From assembly GCA_023374025.1 (NCBI GenBank), contig SIJG01000216.1:49662-113661 (forward strand): DNA of 64,000 bases. Reading direction: 5' to 3'. This document shows positions 11,301 through 22,872 of this stretch, in pieces. The position numbers and the translations under genes are program-made. Origin of the DNA: Heterodera schachtii. Taxonomy: Eukaryota > Nematoda > Chromadorea > Rhabditida > Heteroderidae. Numbering within the stretch: position 1 is the stretch's first letter; each line of letters opens with the position of its first letter. The notes under the pieces are model-generated. The model saw nothing but the letters and a program-made list of their open reading frames with translations, searched no databases and was not told the DNA's origin.

Positions 11301-13600
11301 ATCTCTTTTCTTAAGGTCATAAATATTTCCATCAAGATCATTATTAAGGCTCGTTTGTTATGCTTTACATTTTAAAATTTTAAGTATTATTTTATTTTTT
11401 AAATTAATTGGAGTTATTCATATTTTTAGTTTTAATAATTGTAAAAATTATTTATCTTTTATTATTTTCATCTTATATTCTCATTTGATACTATTAACAT
11501 AATGAATTAAAATATCTTTTTTCCTCAGCTTTATAATGAGAACATTCGATTTTAATTTAATATGCTAATTGTATAAATTCTTGCTTTTATTTGCTTCGTT
11601 TTATTTAATTATTTCTATTGAAATAATTTTATTTATTTTTCTTTATTAATATTTCTTTGCTTTAATATATTTGCCTTTTTATTGTAGATAAAGTATTTTA
11701 ATTTTTTATGGGCTTTTTCATTTGCAGTTACTTTTCTCAATTCTACGTTTTTCTATCCGATTTTCAATATTTTTAGCATAAAATTTTTATTTGTTTACAT
11801 ATTTAAATACAATAGGAATTATGTGTAATATTGAGGTTATGTATGATTCAATTATATCTATCTATAATTATATTTACTAGTTATAATATATATTTTAATT
11901 TATTATAAAATAATTTTTTATATATATTTTCTCTCTTTTTTCAAATCTCATGAATGTCATGCTTCTTTCTTTATTTTTTGAGATGGATAAAATAAAATAG
12001 GAAGTTTTTATAATTTTATTTATTCCAATTTTGCATAATGTTAAATATTTTTTATTTATATTATTCATAATAAAACAATTAAAGATTCATTTTTGTTAAA
12101 ATTTTATGGTAAAACAAATATGCCTAGTAAAAAGAGTGCAAATTTTTTACAAAATTGGCTTTATAAGTTATCACTTGACAGGAAAACTTTAAGTAAATTG
12201 AGTTTTCATATTTATTGTGGGGTCTTTGCTGTTTTTTCTTTTAAGAGAATGAATTCAAATTCAAATTCAATTTATCTTTTTTTTAAAAGCTCGATTTAGT
12301 TTTAATTTCTTTTTTTCTAAAATTATAAAAAATATTTATTTTTATTTATTTTCAGTTGAAAAAATCAAAAAATTTGGTTTTGTTTTTTCTTTTGGAAAAA
12401 AATCCACGTTTTGTACCTGGATCCTTTAAATAAAAGTTACTGACAATTTGCCGTAAAATAACAACGAAAATTTTTAAATTTTTGACAGATAATTTAATTT
12501 TAAAAACTTAATATTTTTCGATAGCACTAATTGTTTCTATATCCTGCCAAATTTCAAGAAATTCGTTAGGCCCTGAGAAATTCAAAAAACAATATTTTTT
12601 AACATTTTTTTCATTTCATTTATGCTTTTTTATTGCCTTTCATTTGAAGTAATTTAAAATTTTGTTTATAATTATTATTTTATTTATTAAATTAATCACT
12701 AATCACTGATTATATTTGTAATCACTTTTCACCCTTCTGATTTAATGAATTTAATTTCAATTATAAAATATTTATATATATATATTTTTTAAATTATTAT
12801 GTTTTTAAAATAAAATTTTTTAAAATTTATTTAAAAATTTATGCTCATATTTCTTGTGCAAAGGCTATGTTCTATACACGTGTAGTGATTTAAATTTTAA
12901 TGTGGTGATTTGAATTTAGTTCATTTTTGACTGAATCTAAAAATATTTTTTATATATAAATTTTATATTATTATTCAGAATTTTAAAAATAAAATATTTA
13001 ACCAATTCTTTTACTCAATTAATTCTTTCTAAACCAATAGTAAATGAGAGGCATTTCTGGTCTAATTTCTTTAATGCATAAATATAATATTTTTCTATTT
13101 AATAACTCATTTGAAGAAATGAGTTTTTTTCATTTTGAGCTAATATAATATATATATATATATTTATATTTTGAAAATTGGAATTTATTTCATTTTTCTT
13201 TTGAAACAATTAATTTTTTTATTATCTCATGTGTTGTAGACTTTTCTACGTCGAGAGTTGTTGTTTCTTATATTTATAATAGAATTGTGTTTAAATAAAT
13301 ATTTTTAAATTTATAAAATAAATGAAACTTTATTTTAATTTATATTAATGCTAAAATTAATTTATTAGTGTTGCTTAATAATTTTATATTTTTAGATAAT
13401 TTATTAGTATGCTTCTTCTGCTTGAGCTGTATTACTTTAAGTTCGATATTTATCGGTGTAAAAAAAAAAAAATTAAATTTGTTTATTTCAAAATATTTAG
13501 TAATTTCAAAAAATCAAATTAATTTTGGAAATGATCAAATAAAAGAGAAAGGGCGGTGAGGAAAAAAAAAAGTTTTCTTACTAAATTCCTAATTTTCCAT
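8346..13600. other. Gene-free T-rich dispersed-repeat DNA
   Basis: No coding region is supported. A small G+C-rich patch at 9599-9648 holds a direct repeat of GGCCAGACTAAAC. The 8.56-8.68 kb segment (TCTCTTTTTATTTTTTCATTTCACGAC..) belongs to the same old family as 49.6 kb and 51.2 kb. Short microsatellites (TA)n occur near 12776-12786 and 13146-13163. The open frames at 12093-12299 and 13368-13559 are Phe/Lys/Asn-rich compositional frames. Confidence 0.5.
9950..10800 (+). repeat. Dispersed repeat C, copy 1
   Basis: The segments 9965-10060, 10285-10560 and 10660-10750 match 62.57-62.70, 62.33-62.56 and 62.77-62.87 kb. Landmarks are GAATATA-TTAAGAAATAATCGATTC, CAATTTAAAGCTT-ATTATTTT and TTGATTAATTTGTGCTTTTTTCTGTTT. 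The order of blocks differs between copies, so there has been rearrangement. No open frame is conserved across copies. Confidence 0.6.
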
Positions 13601-13732
13601 TTGGCAGATTAGAGGTCAAATAAAAATTTGCGAAAGGATTGAGTGAAGCTATAAGAAGAATCCCTTTGATAGATGGGAAGGGGCGGTCCTTCCCTTTGAT
13701 TGGTTGAGCCAATGACATCTTACAGTACTTAC

Positions 13733-14063
13733 CAGGCGTGCTGGGTCATTTCTTAAATAATGCCAAGTTGTAAGAAAATAAAAAATGTAAGACATATAAA
13801 TTCATAACTTGGCTCATATTCAACCAAATTAATAAGTCTTTGTATCATTCAATAGCTTTAAGTGTTGTCCATCAGAATATTAATTTAGAAAATTTTTTCT
13901 TTAGTATAAAAAAAGTTACGGTTATTAAATTCCACAAAACCTTGAGTCGGAATTTTTTGTCCAAAATTTTTTGAAACTCAATGCAATTTTTTGAATTTTA
14001 AAGAATAAAAGATTAAATAGAGGAATTGAAATTCTAAAAAGAAAATTTAATTTAATTGCTTTA
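13733..14063. mobile_element. Fragment of an earlier hAT-like insertion
   Basis: Lies between two identical octamers GTACTTAC (13725-13732 and 14064-14071). It begins CAGGCGTGCTGGGTC, a hAT-like start, and holds CCTTGAGTCGGAATTTTTTG like the adjoining element, but it has no matching inverted end at 14063. It may be the remnant of a first insertion or part of a compound element with 14072-14744. Confidence 0.4.
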
Positions 14064-14071
14064 GTACTTAC

Positions 14072-14744
14072 CAGGAATGGCACGGAATTTCGCTTTCCGA
14101 GTTCCAATTTCCGACATTTTTGGAGCCGGACTTCCGATTTCCGACTTCCGAAACAATTTAGGAAGTCGGAATTCCGATTCCAGAAATTTTTGATAAAAAG
14201 TCGGAAATTTTCGGAATTTTTTTTTGAATTTTTTTTCAAAAAATTTATTAATTTTGGTATATTTCTGTTAATAAATTGCACTGGAAATTTTCAAAAATTT
14301 CCGGCGGCGCCTATCGGCACCGCCGGACCCTTCTCCATATTCCCAAAAAGTTTCTGCAAAAGCGCAACGCAAAAAACGTTAAACAGTCACTCCTTTTCCC
14401 AAAAATGTTCTAAAATAATGTAAAATTACATAAAAAAGATTTTGATAAAATCATTGAATAATTTTTTCAGCAAAATATTCAAATATACCAAAAACATTTT
14501 TGAAATCACCTTATACTTGATTAAGAATTAAATTTTTTTAAAAATATTTAGAAAATTTTTATTATATTTTTTATTTTTGAAAGATTTCCGATTTCCGACT
14601 TCGATTTCCGATTTGCGAAGTTTTTTGGGTCGGAATTTCGACTTTCGAAAAATTTTTGGGCCTCGGAATTCCGATTTCCGAAAAATTTTTGACCTCCGGA
14701 ATTCCGATTTCCGAAAATTTTGTGGCCTCGGAATGCCATCCCTG
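14072..14744. mobile_element. hAT-type MITE with perfect 8-bp target duplication
   Basis: The 673-bp element begins CAGGAATGGCACGGAAT and ends ATTCCGAGGCCAC-type sequence in inverted form (..CGGAATGCCATCCCTG). It is flanked on both sides by GTACTTAC (14064-14071, 14745-14752). Eight-base duplications and CAGGRATGGCA ends are hallmarks of the hAT superfamily. Subterminal arrays of TTCCGATTTCCGA-like repeats occupy about 14089-14190 and 14583-14735. The G+C-rich hairpin core shared with other elements lies at 14301-14326. There is no transposase, so it is non-autonomous. Confidence 0.85.
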
Positions 14745-15030
14745 GTACTTACTATAAGGACTAATATTTATAAAATTATTTAAAATTGTTGAATTAAATT
14801 ATTAAATAATCATTTAATTAAAAAAATAATATTTTTATTGTATGCAAAATAACAAAATAATGTTTTCTTCGTTTAATTTTTGAAAACTTCTTTATTTAAT
14901 GATTGGTTTTAATTATTGAACATTTCTTTTTTATAATTTTTTTATTAAATCTTTTATCTATAATTTAGCTCTTTAAAAACTTGCTAGCTCAAAACATTTT
15001 AATGTCAGATCGGATAGGATTATATCCTTT

Positions 15031-16260
15031 CAAGTGAAAAAATAATACAATTTTAATTAAATGTTGCTAATTTCTTTTAATTTAGATATGAACTTCTATT
15101 TTGACCTAATAGTTAGCTTTATCTTTTAAATAATAGTAAAATCAATTATTTTTATCCTTTATTAGCTCCTCTGTTAATCCAATGTTTTTCGACTTTTTAT
15201 TGATTTTGTCTAAATTTAAATAGTGTATTTTGGTTCTTTTCAATTATGCCGCACCCCTTACTTTTGTTTCATTCATTTATAAGTTTTTTTTTTAGGTTTT
15301 TGTTATTTTGGGGGAATGCATTATTAATTTTGAATTTATAGAAATTATTTTCAAGCCGTTATAGTAATTAATAGTTTTTATATTTATTTGCGAAATATAT
15401 TGTCTGTTTTCCTCTATTTATCACTCATTTGGAATGTCGAATGAAAAAGCAAAACTAAAGAAAAGTTAATATTTTGGTTTTTCTGTTAAAATTTAGATAA
15501 AAATTATCCATTTTTATGTTTTTATTTACATATTTTTTGCAAGGGCTTGGAATTACAAGGGAAATTTTTGAAATCCAAGAACAAATAAAATTTATCAGCA
15601 TGAAGAAATTAGTTAACGGATTTAGAATCAAAATATGCTCACAAAATACAAAAATATGTACTATAATATTCTATTTGCTAAATATTAAAAAATTTATAAA
15701 AAGTTCTAACGAAAAATATTAAAAAAATTTTTATTTGAAAATGTACCCGTAAAAACCGATTTTTTCTTCAAAAAAGAGATTAAATTTTTTTAAATTCCAA
15801 AACTATGTTCTAAATCTTATTTATAAAATTGTAAAAGCTTGACTCGTTTATGCGTCTAAAAACAATTTATTCATTAAAAATTATCAAAAAGTTAAATCAG
15901 TCACAATATAATCCCTGAATATTCAATTATTATTTATCTTAATTTGGGTGTAATCTCGAAATTGCATTTGACAAAGTCTTAAATGCTTAATTCCTAATTC
16001 CAAATAAATACTAATCTGTAACCGACTATTATCCTGGTTTTAAATCAATTCTACTTATTTTTGAATAAAAAATTTTCTAAATGTTTTTACGTTTCAAAAA
16101 ATGATTAATAGTTAATATCGATTTAACAGAAATTTTTAAAAATTAATTAATTTTTTTTTAATTTCTCTTCTGGTATGAATTATAAAATGAGCATGCAATA
16201 GTTTTTTCAAAAAGTCTTATTCACAATATTTATTATCATATGGATTATTGAATCATTCAA
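15031..16260. other. A+T-rich spacer, nothing recognised
   Basis: T-rich low-complexity DNA with a more A-rich part near 15.5-15.9 kb. The open frame at 15516-15722 begins with an ordinary ATG but shows no domain, repeat or signal and has A+T-driven composition, so it is not called as a gene. Confidence 0.5.
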
Positions 16261-17150
16261 GATTTTTTTCTCGCTCCTTTGTCAATTGAAATTAATTTTT
16301 TAACATTTATTTTAAATTCTAAAAATTTATTATTTTCATTTTATAGCAATTATTTATTAATTGATTGAATATTTATTGAGTGTTATTTTTACTTTTTGAA
16401 ATTATTTATATAATTTGAATTATGTTTCTCGATCATCTTTGATTCATTTTTCTATTTAAAAAAATTAAATTGTTATTAAATAAAATATTTTTTATTTAAT
16501 ATTAAATTGATATTCATATTCAAAAAGATTAATTTATCCTTTTTTAAATTTAATGTTTTTTTAAGTAGCTAAATAAGTAAAATTCTAATAATATTTATTA
16601 TTTATCAATGCTGATTATATAAAATGCTGTTTCTTTTTAAGATGATAATTCGAATTGATTTTTTATTTTTTCCTCAAATTTATTATGATGAAATTTCGAA
16701 TTTTTATCAATTTATATATGCCCTCACTTTTTGATTTGATATTATAAATATTTTTATTTTATTTTTAATATGAAAACGATTAATTTCATATATGTTATTT
16801 ATGCTTCTCTTTTTATCTCATGTTTTCATACTCCTCTTCATCTCCTTGTGCCTGTGATGCTTACATTTAAATATTTCATGTGTAAAACATTTTTTAATAT
16901 AAAATTAAATATAATTATCTTAGTTTTTTCTTCATTGTTATAGCTTTAGTTAGGTACATTTTAACTTTTTTTAATGATAACAATAAAAACTTTTGATCAA
17001 TTTTATTATTTAAATTTTTTTAATGATTTTTCAGAAGTTAGCCTTGATTTATTCAAGTTTCTGAAAACAATTGGCTCTTATTTCAGCCAAAAGTATTATT
17101 ATTGTTTTGCTAAATTCAATGAGTATTTAAATGAATATTTATTCTAAATT
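16261..17150 (+). repeat. Dispersed repeat B, copy 1
   Basis: Matches 57.70-58.34 kb in the same orientation (TTTGTCAATTG-AATT, ATAGCAATT-TT-TATTAATTGATT, GAGTGTTAT, TTATCTCATGT, CCTTACATTTAAA-like blocks) and 32.22-32.53 kb inverted. The best-kept part is 17020-17110, TTTTTCAGAAGTTAGCCTTG followed by TTTATTCAA and CCAAAAGTATTATTATTGTTTT. No frame is conserved, so it is probably a non-coding transposon or an old segmental repeat. Confidence 0.65.
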
Positions 17151-17399
17151 TTAAATGGATCATTTATATTTTCAATTCAAATTGGTTTTTATATTTTTCT
17201 TGTCGATATAGGCGAATAATTTTTATGGACTTCCCAACATAATAGTATTGTCTTTGGTTTTTTTTTTTGGTGACTGGTTATAACTTTTATTATTCATTTT
17301 TATTTTAATCTCCTTTTCTTTAAATATCATGGTCATTTAATTTGCTCTTTTGTATTCTATCGCATTGACTAAAAAATGATAATTTTTTATATTATTATT

Positions 17400-17780
17400 A
17401 TTGTTAATCACTTTCTTAAATTTTTTTTTATAAATCATTTTTCACTTCATATTTAAAAGAAAATTAAAAATTAATTTTTCATTTCATATTATAAGAAAAA
17501 TTTTTAATTTGAATTATTTAATTACTTGGATTATTAATTATTTTTTCAAATTTATTAATTGCTGGCTTCCTATGATAATTGTATTATTATTTTTTTTTTC
17601 CTGGAGTATTTATAATGTTTTCCTTTAAAATCCTTACACTAAAAATTGGAGAATTAGTCTAATTAATAATCTCGTATGCGATTGGTTCTGCGAATTATAC
17701 AGATGACGGCAAAAATATTTTATTAAAAAATTAAAATAAAATTTTTCAAGTTTTGAATTTTAAAATTAACAATTTTTTGA
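17400..17780 (+). repeat. Diverged partial copy of the 2-kb block
   Basis: The sequence from about 17400 to 17560 (TTTAAAAGAAAATTAAAAATTAA, GAATTATTTAATTACTTGGATTA) resembles 18316-18475 of the adjacent duplicated block. CTCGTATGCGATTGGTTCTGCG at 17672-17693 resembles its CTCGCATGAGATTGGTGCTGCC. It is a more ancient relative lying directly upstream. Confidence 0.55.
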
Positions 17781-17929
17781 ATTTGTATTTTTTTTATTAT
17801 TTATATACAAAATGATTTCTGTTCTTGTATTTTTAAAAATTTGCCCCAAGTGTTATTATTTATTTGTTTAAAATATTTTTTATCTCTTTTTTTAAATTTA
17901 TTATTTTATCTTTTCATATTTTTTCTCAT

Positions 17930-19930
17930 TTTAATCTCTTTCTCTGGCTTCGATGTTTGGGTTTTTGCTATAATTGAATTGTTCTTTGTTATGTTTTGTA
18001 AAGTTATTGAGTTTAATTTACATTTTGGATTTTATAATTAAAAACTTTTATGACAATTTTTAAAGTAATTTTGGGTGTCATTTATTTATATATATATTTT
18101 AATTTTATATGAAATTTTTCTAAGTGACAGTCATTTTTAAATTAATTTTCGTATTTAAGAATATTATAAATTGAAATAATTACATAATATTCTAAGATGT
18201 TAAATAAATTGGCTAACTTCTGCAAAATTATCATTATTATTTCTTTCCTTTAAAAAACCCAAAAATTAATGGCCGGACCCCTTCGAAAATTGGCTGTTAA
18301 CCCCTTTTACATATTATTGTAAAGCAACTTTTTTAAATTTTTTTTATAAAATACATTTTTCACTTAATATTTAAAAGAAAATTAAAGATTAAGTTTCATT
18401 TAAGAATATGAAAAATTTTAAATTCGAATTATTTAATTACTTGGATTAATCAATTATTTTTTCAAATTTACTCTCGCATGAGATTGGTGCTGCCCTTTAT
18501 AACAATGACAGCAAAACTATTTTTATTTTTAACTGTAAGAAAAAAAAGTTTTTTGAATTAAAATTGATGTAAATATTTGGGGTAAATCATTTTTATAATT
18601 GAGCTTTAAAAAATTCATATATTCGTACTGTTAAAATTCATTTCAATTATTTTTTAAAATGATTATCTAAAGAGAAATTACAATTTTTTAAATAATAAAC
18701 CAAATAAATAGACTGAATTATTCACATTAATTTGTTTTTATTCATATTTATACTTTGGTTTTTTTGCACATAATAAGATAATTAATTTTATGACAATTGT
18801 TAGTTTTAGCTTTATATTTCTACCTTAAAGATAATTGTTTAAGAACAATTTAAAAAAAACATATTGAAAATTTATCTAATGAATTGTAAATTTGAATGAG
18901 AGTTTAAATGTATTTTTTGTTTTTAAGTTAATTTTATCTTCTATTTTATTTAATATAACCCTAATAATAATAAATTTATGATAACAGTGAATATAAATAA
19001 ATTTAAATATTAAATTTTATCAAGATTTTTTTATTTGCGAAACAGAGCGGTTGGCGCCGCAAAGCGGCGCCCAAGCGCTCGAATTTTTTATTAAGGCAAA
19101 TCATTATGATACATTGGTTCAAATTGAAATTATCAGAATTTAAACATAGATAAAAAGACGCAGAAGTAAATTTTAATCAAAGGAACATTAGTAAAATGGA
19201 GTTTTTTTAAATAAAAAATTACTTTAAATGATGGCAGACTTTGCACAATAATTTTTAGATTTTCTCAAATTTTTTATATACTTCAAAAATTACTTTTATT
19301 CATATCAAGTAAATTTTATGATTTTTATCAGTATTATTCAATTGATCCTCATTGATTTCTTTAAATTTAATTTTTTTTAAATACTAATTTATATTATTTC
19401 GCCTTTAATTGTGTTAAATTTATTTATTTTTGTTTATTTAATTATCATATGTTTTATTTCATTTTTCTGATAATTGATCACATTCGAAATATATGCACTC
19501 ATGCAATTAAATAATATTAATTTCTTTATGATTTTTCAGAGATTATATTCGACCAAATGAAACATTTATTTAAAAGTCTGGGATGTTTTGAAGTTATCAC
19601 TTTAAAAATATTATTTAAAAAATCTAATAAACCAATAAAAATTATTAATTATTTCTTTTTTCCTTTTAATGTTTCATGGCGTGGAATTTTTAGTTATATC
19701 TGAATTTTTATTTATTTTATAATTGATTATTGTTTGGCTATAGCAAAAATATATATTTTTTAATTTATATTTATTTTATTATTTGTTCTTATAATAGTTG
19801 CGCAAGTTAAAAATAATTTTAGATTGAAATTCTAATTTTTATGAATTAATATTTTCGTCACTCAAAAGATTTTGTTTGGTATTATTTGATCAATTAAGCT
19901 ATTCTTTCACCCCTAAGGATCGATTTTTTT
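17930..19930 (+). repeat. 2-kb near-identical direct repeat, left copy
   Basis: This 2,001-base block recurs at 20872-22872 at a constant offset of 2,942 bases with no net indel. Reading both copies I found two substitutions (in a TA run near 18096/21038 and at GATCAATTAAG versus GATCATTTAAG near 19892/22834). The block has no gene. It contains a G+C-rich hairpin at 19045-19080. Its right end (..CGATTTTTTT) abuts the 3' tail of the retrotransposon fragment exactly. Confidence 0.9.
19045..19080. other. G+C-rich hairpin GAGCGGTTGGCGCCGC / loop AAA
   Basis: The arms GAGCGGTTGGCGCCGC and GCGGCGCCCAAGCGCTC pair with one mismatch and one bulge around an AAA loop. An identical copy is at 21987-22022. 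It is the only G+C-rich stretch in the 2-kb block. Function unknown; transposon ends and cruciform-forming sites look like this. Confidence 0.75.
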
Positions 19931-20871
19931 ATTTATTTATTTATTGTCAATAAAGAAAAAAGTCCACAAAAGGGAAAAATCCGCTTACATTGAGGACAAA
20001 ACATTAATTAAAAATGTCCTCAAGAAAGCGCAAAAACAATTAAAACGAGATCGCCGCCAAAAAATATAATGTGAGGTCAATAAAAATAAAAATAATGACC
20101 AAATCACTTTTAATTTTAATGAATTAAAAATTCGACTTTTATTTTTCCGGTCAATCTTACAGAAATGAAATAGTTTTAATTTTATTTTTAAATTGATTTA
20201 ATGAGTTTATTTCAATAAGCTTTTTATCGAGTTGGTTCCAAATTTTTGTTACCCGCCCTGCAAAAGGTATAAATTTTTTGCCTAATTTATATTTCGAATT
20301 AAGTCTATAAAAGGGAATGTTAAACGTTTAGAAGGTTTAAATATTTCAAAGGGATTCAGATCTGTTCGGCCATAAATTATTTTATGAGCCATGAACAGAT
20401 CAGAAAGCTTTCGCCTGCTTTCAAGTGTTGGCAGTTGAAGGTATTCTAATCTTTGTTGGTATGGAATGGGTGGAAGGCTGCATTTGAAAAGAACTCTTTT
20501 GGTGAAATATTTTTGACATTTTTCAATTTTTTTAATATTTTTTTGAAGGGATGGATTCCAAACCTCAGGGCATATTCCAATAACGGTCTAACATAAGTTT
20601 TGTACAAAATAATCCAAATCCTAGAAGACTTTGACTTAATAATCCGAAATAAAGAACGCATACGTAAATATGCATTCTTTATTATTTGTGCGACATGATT
20701 GGAAAATAGCAATTTATTATCAATATTTATGCCCAAATCCCTAATTGTATCCACAACATTTATTATATTTCCATCAATTTTATATATTTCTTTGGGGTTT
20801 TTATTCCCCAAGTGAATTACAAAAGTTTTTTGAATTGAGATTCTGATTTGCCATTTAGTTGCCCATTCGGA
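19931..20871 (-). pseudogene. 5'-truncated CR1/Jockey-like reverse transcriptase fragment
   Basis: On the minus strand, coding from 20871 to the stop at 20157-20159 covers the C-terminal third of a non-LTR reverse transcriptase. It starts inside SEWATKWQ and runs through DLGINIDNKLLFSNH and LYKTYVRPLLEYA, the conserved segment just after the catalytic palm. The frame shifts near 20575, after which PEVWNPSLQKN and LPTLESRRKL are read, and again near 20300, after which KKFIPFAGRVTK and SLNQFKNK end the protein. The YxDD catalytic motif is absent because the 5' part is missing. The 3' UTR (19947-20156) contains a stem-loop at 19982-20030, and the tail is (ATTT)n at 19931-19946 on the plus strand. 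It is inactive. Both ends abut copies of the same 2-kb block. Confidence 0.85.
19982..20030 (-). other. 3'-UTR stem-loop of the non-LTR element
   Basis: The inner stem TTGAGGACA (19990-19998) pairs with TGTCCTCAA (20015-20023) around a 16-nt loop. The outer stem CGCTT (19982-19986) pairs with AAGCG (20026-20030) across a small internal loop. It sits where the other family copy has its hairpin at 1315-1360. Confidence 0.65.
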
Positions 20872-22872
20872 TTTAATCTCTTTCTCTGGCTTCGATGTTT
20901 GGGTTTTTGCTATAATTGAATTGTTCTTTGTTATGTTTTGTAAAGTTATTGAGTTTAATTTACATTTTGGATTTTATAATTAAAAACTTTTATGACAATT
21001 TTTAAAGTAATTTTGGGTGTCATTTATTTATATATATATATTAATTTTATATGAAATTTTTCTAAGTGACAGTCATTTTTAAATTAATTTTCGTATTTAA
21101 GAATATTATAAATTGAAATAATTACATAATATTCTAAGATGTTAAATAAATTGGCTAACTTCTGCAAAATTATCATTATTATTTCTTTCCTTTAAAAAAC
21201 CCAAAAATTAATGGCCGGACCCCTTCGAAAATTGGCTGTTAACCCCTTTTACATATTATTGTAAAGCAACTTTTTTAAATTTTTTTTATAAAATACATTT
21301 TTCACTTAATATTTAAAAGAAAATTAAAGATTAAGTTTCATTTAAGAATATGAAAAATTTTAAATTCGAATTATTTAATTACTTGGATTAATCAATTATT
21401 TTTTCAAATTTACTCTCGCATGAGATTGGTGCTGCCCTTTATAACAATGACAGCAAAACTATTTTTATTTTTAACTGTAAGAAAAAAAAGTTTTTTGAAT
21501 TAAAATTGATGTAAATATTTGGGGTAAATCATTTTTATAATTGAGCTTTAAAAAATTCATATATTCGTACTGTTAAAATTCATTTCAATTATTTTTTAAA
21601 ATGATTATCTAAAGAGAAATTACAATTTTTTAAATAATAAACCAAATAAATAGACTGAATTATTCACATTAATTTGTTTTTATTCATATTTATACTTTGG
21701 TTTTTTTGCACATAATAAGATAATTAATTTTATGACAATTGTTAGTTTTAGCTTTATATTTCTACCTTAAAGATAATTGTTTAAGAACAATTTAAAAAAA
21801 ACATATTGAAAATTTATCTAATGAATTGTAAATTTGAATGAGAGTTTAAATGTATTTTTTGTTTTTAAGTTAATTTTATCTTCTATTTTATTTAATATAA
21901 CCCTAATAATAATAAATTTATGATAACAGTGAATATAAATAAATTTAAATATTAAATTTTATCAAGATTTTTTTATTTGCGAAACAGAGCGGTTGGCGCC
22001 GCAAAGCGGCGCCCAAGCGCTCGAATTTTTTATTAAGGCAAATCATTATGATACATTGGTTCAAATTGAAATTATCAGAATTTAAACATAGATAAAAAGA
22101 CGCAGAAGTAAATTTTAATCAAAGGAACATTAGTAAAATGGAGTTTTTTTAAATAAAAAATTACTTTAAATGATGGCAGACTTTGCACAATAATTTTTAG
22201 ATTTTCTCAAATTTTTTATATACTTCAAAAATTACTTTTATTCATATCAAGTAAATTTTATGATTTTTATCAGTATTATTCAATTGATCCTCATTGATTT
22301 CTTTAAATTTAATTTTTTTTAAATACTAATTTATATTATTTCGCCTTTAATTGTGTTAAATTTATTTATTTTTGTTTATTTAATTATCATATGTTTTATT
22401 TCATTTTTCTGATAATTGATCACATTCGAAATATATGCACTCATGCAATTAAATAATATTAATTTCTTTATGATTTTTCAGAGATTATATTCGACCAAAT
22501 GAAACATTTATTTAAAAGTCTGGGATGTTTTGAAGTTATCACTTTAAAAATATTATTTAAAAAATCTAATAAACCAATAAAAATTATTAATTATTTCTTT
22601 TTTCCTTTTAATGTTTCATGGCGTGGAATTTTTAGTTATATCTGAATTTTTATTTATTTTATAATTGATTATTGTTTGGCTATAGCAAAAATATATATTT
22701 TTTAATTTATATTTATTTTATTATTTGTTCTTATAATAGTTGCGCAAGTTAAAAATAATTTTAGATTGAAATTCTAATTTTTATGAATTAATATTTTCGT
22801 CACTCAAAAGATTTTGTTTGGTATTATTTGATCATTTAAGCTATTCTTTCACCCCTAAGGATCGATTTTTTT
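20872..22872 (+). repeat. 2-kb near-identical direct repeat, right copy
   Basis: Second copy of 17930-19930. Its left end (TTTAATCTCTTTCTCTGGC) abuts the truncated 5' end of the reverse-transcriptase fragment exactly. Its right end passes into unrelated hAT-like sequence at 22873. The second G+C-rich hairpin is at 21987-22022. Confidence 0.9.

Larger units (their letters stand above)
13601..15030 (+). repeat. Dispersed repeat A, full-length copy split by hAT insertion
   Basis: The left part (13601-13732) carries TTGGCAGATTAGAGGTC, TTGCGAAAGGATTGAGTGAAGC, GGGCGGTCCTTCCC and CCTTTGATTGGTTGAGCCAAT. The right part (14753-15030) carries GGACTAATATTTATAAA and continues into TCTTTAAAAACTTGCTAG. The copy at 59.80-60.25 kb has these blocks contiguous, which shows that the DNA from 13733 to 14752 is an insertion. 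In this copy ATTGG (13699-13703) and CCAAT (13709-13713) form an inverted pair. The insertion separates them from TTTATAAA (14767-14774). Confidence 0.7.
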
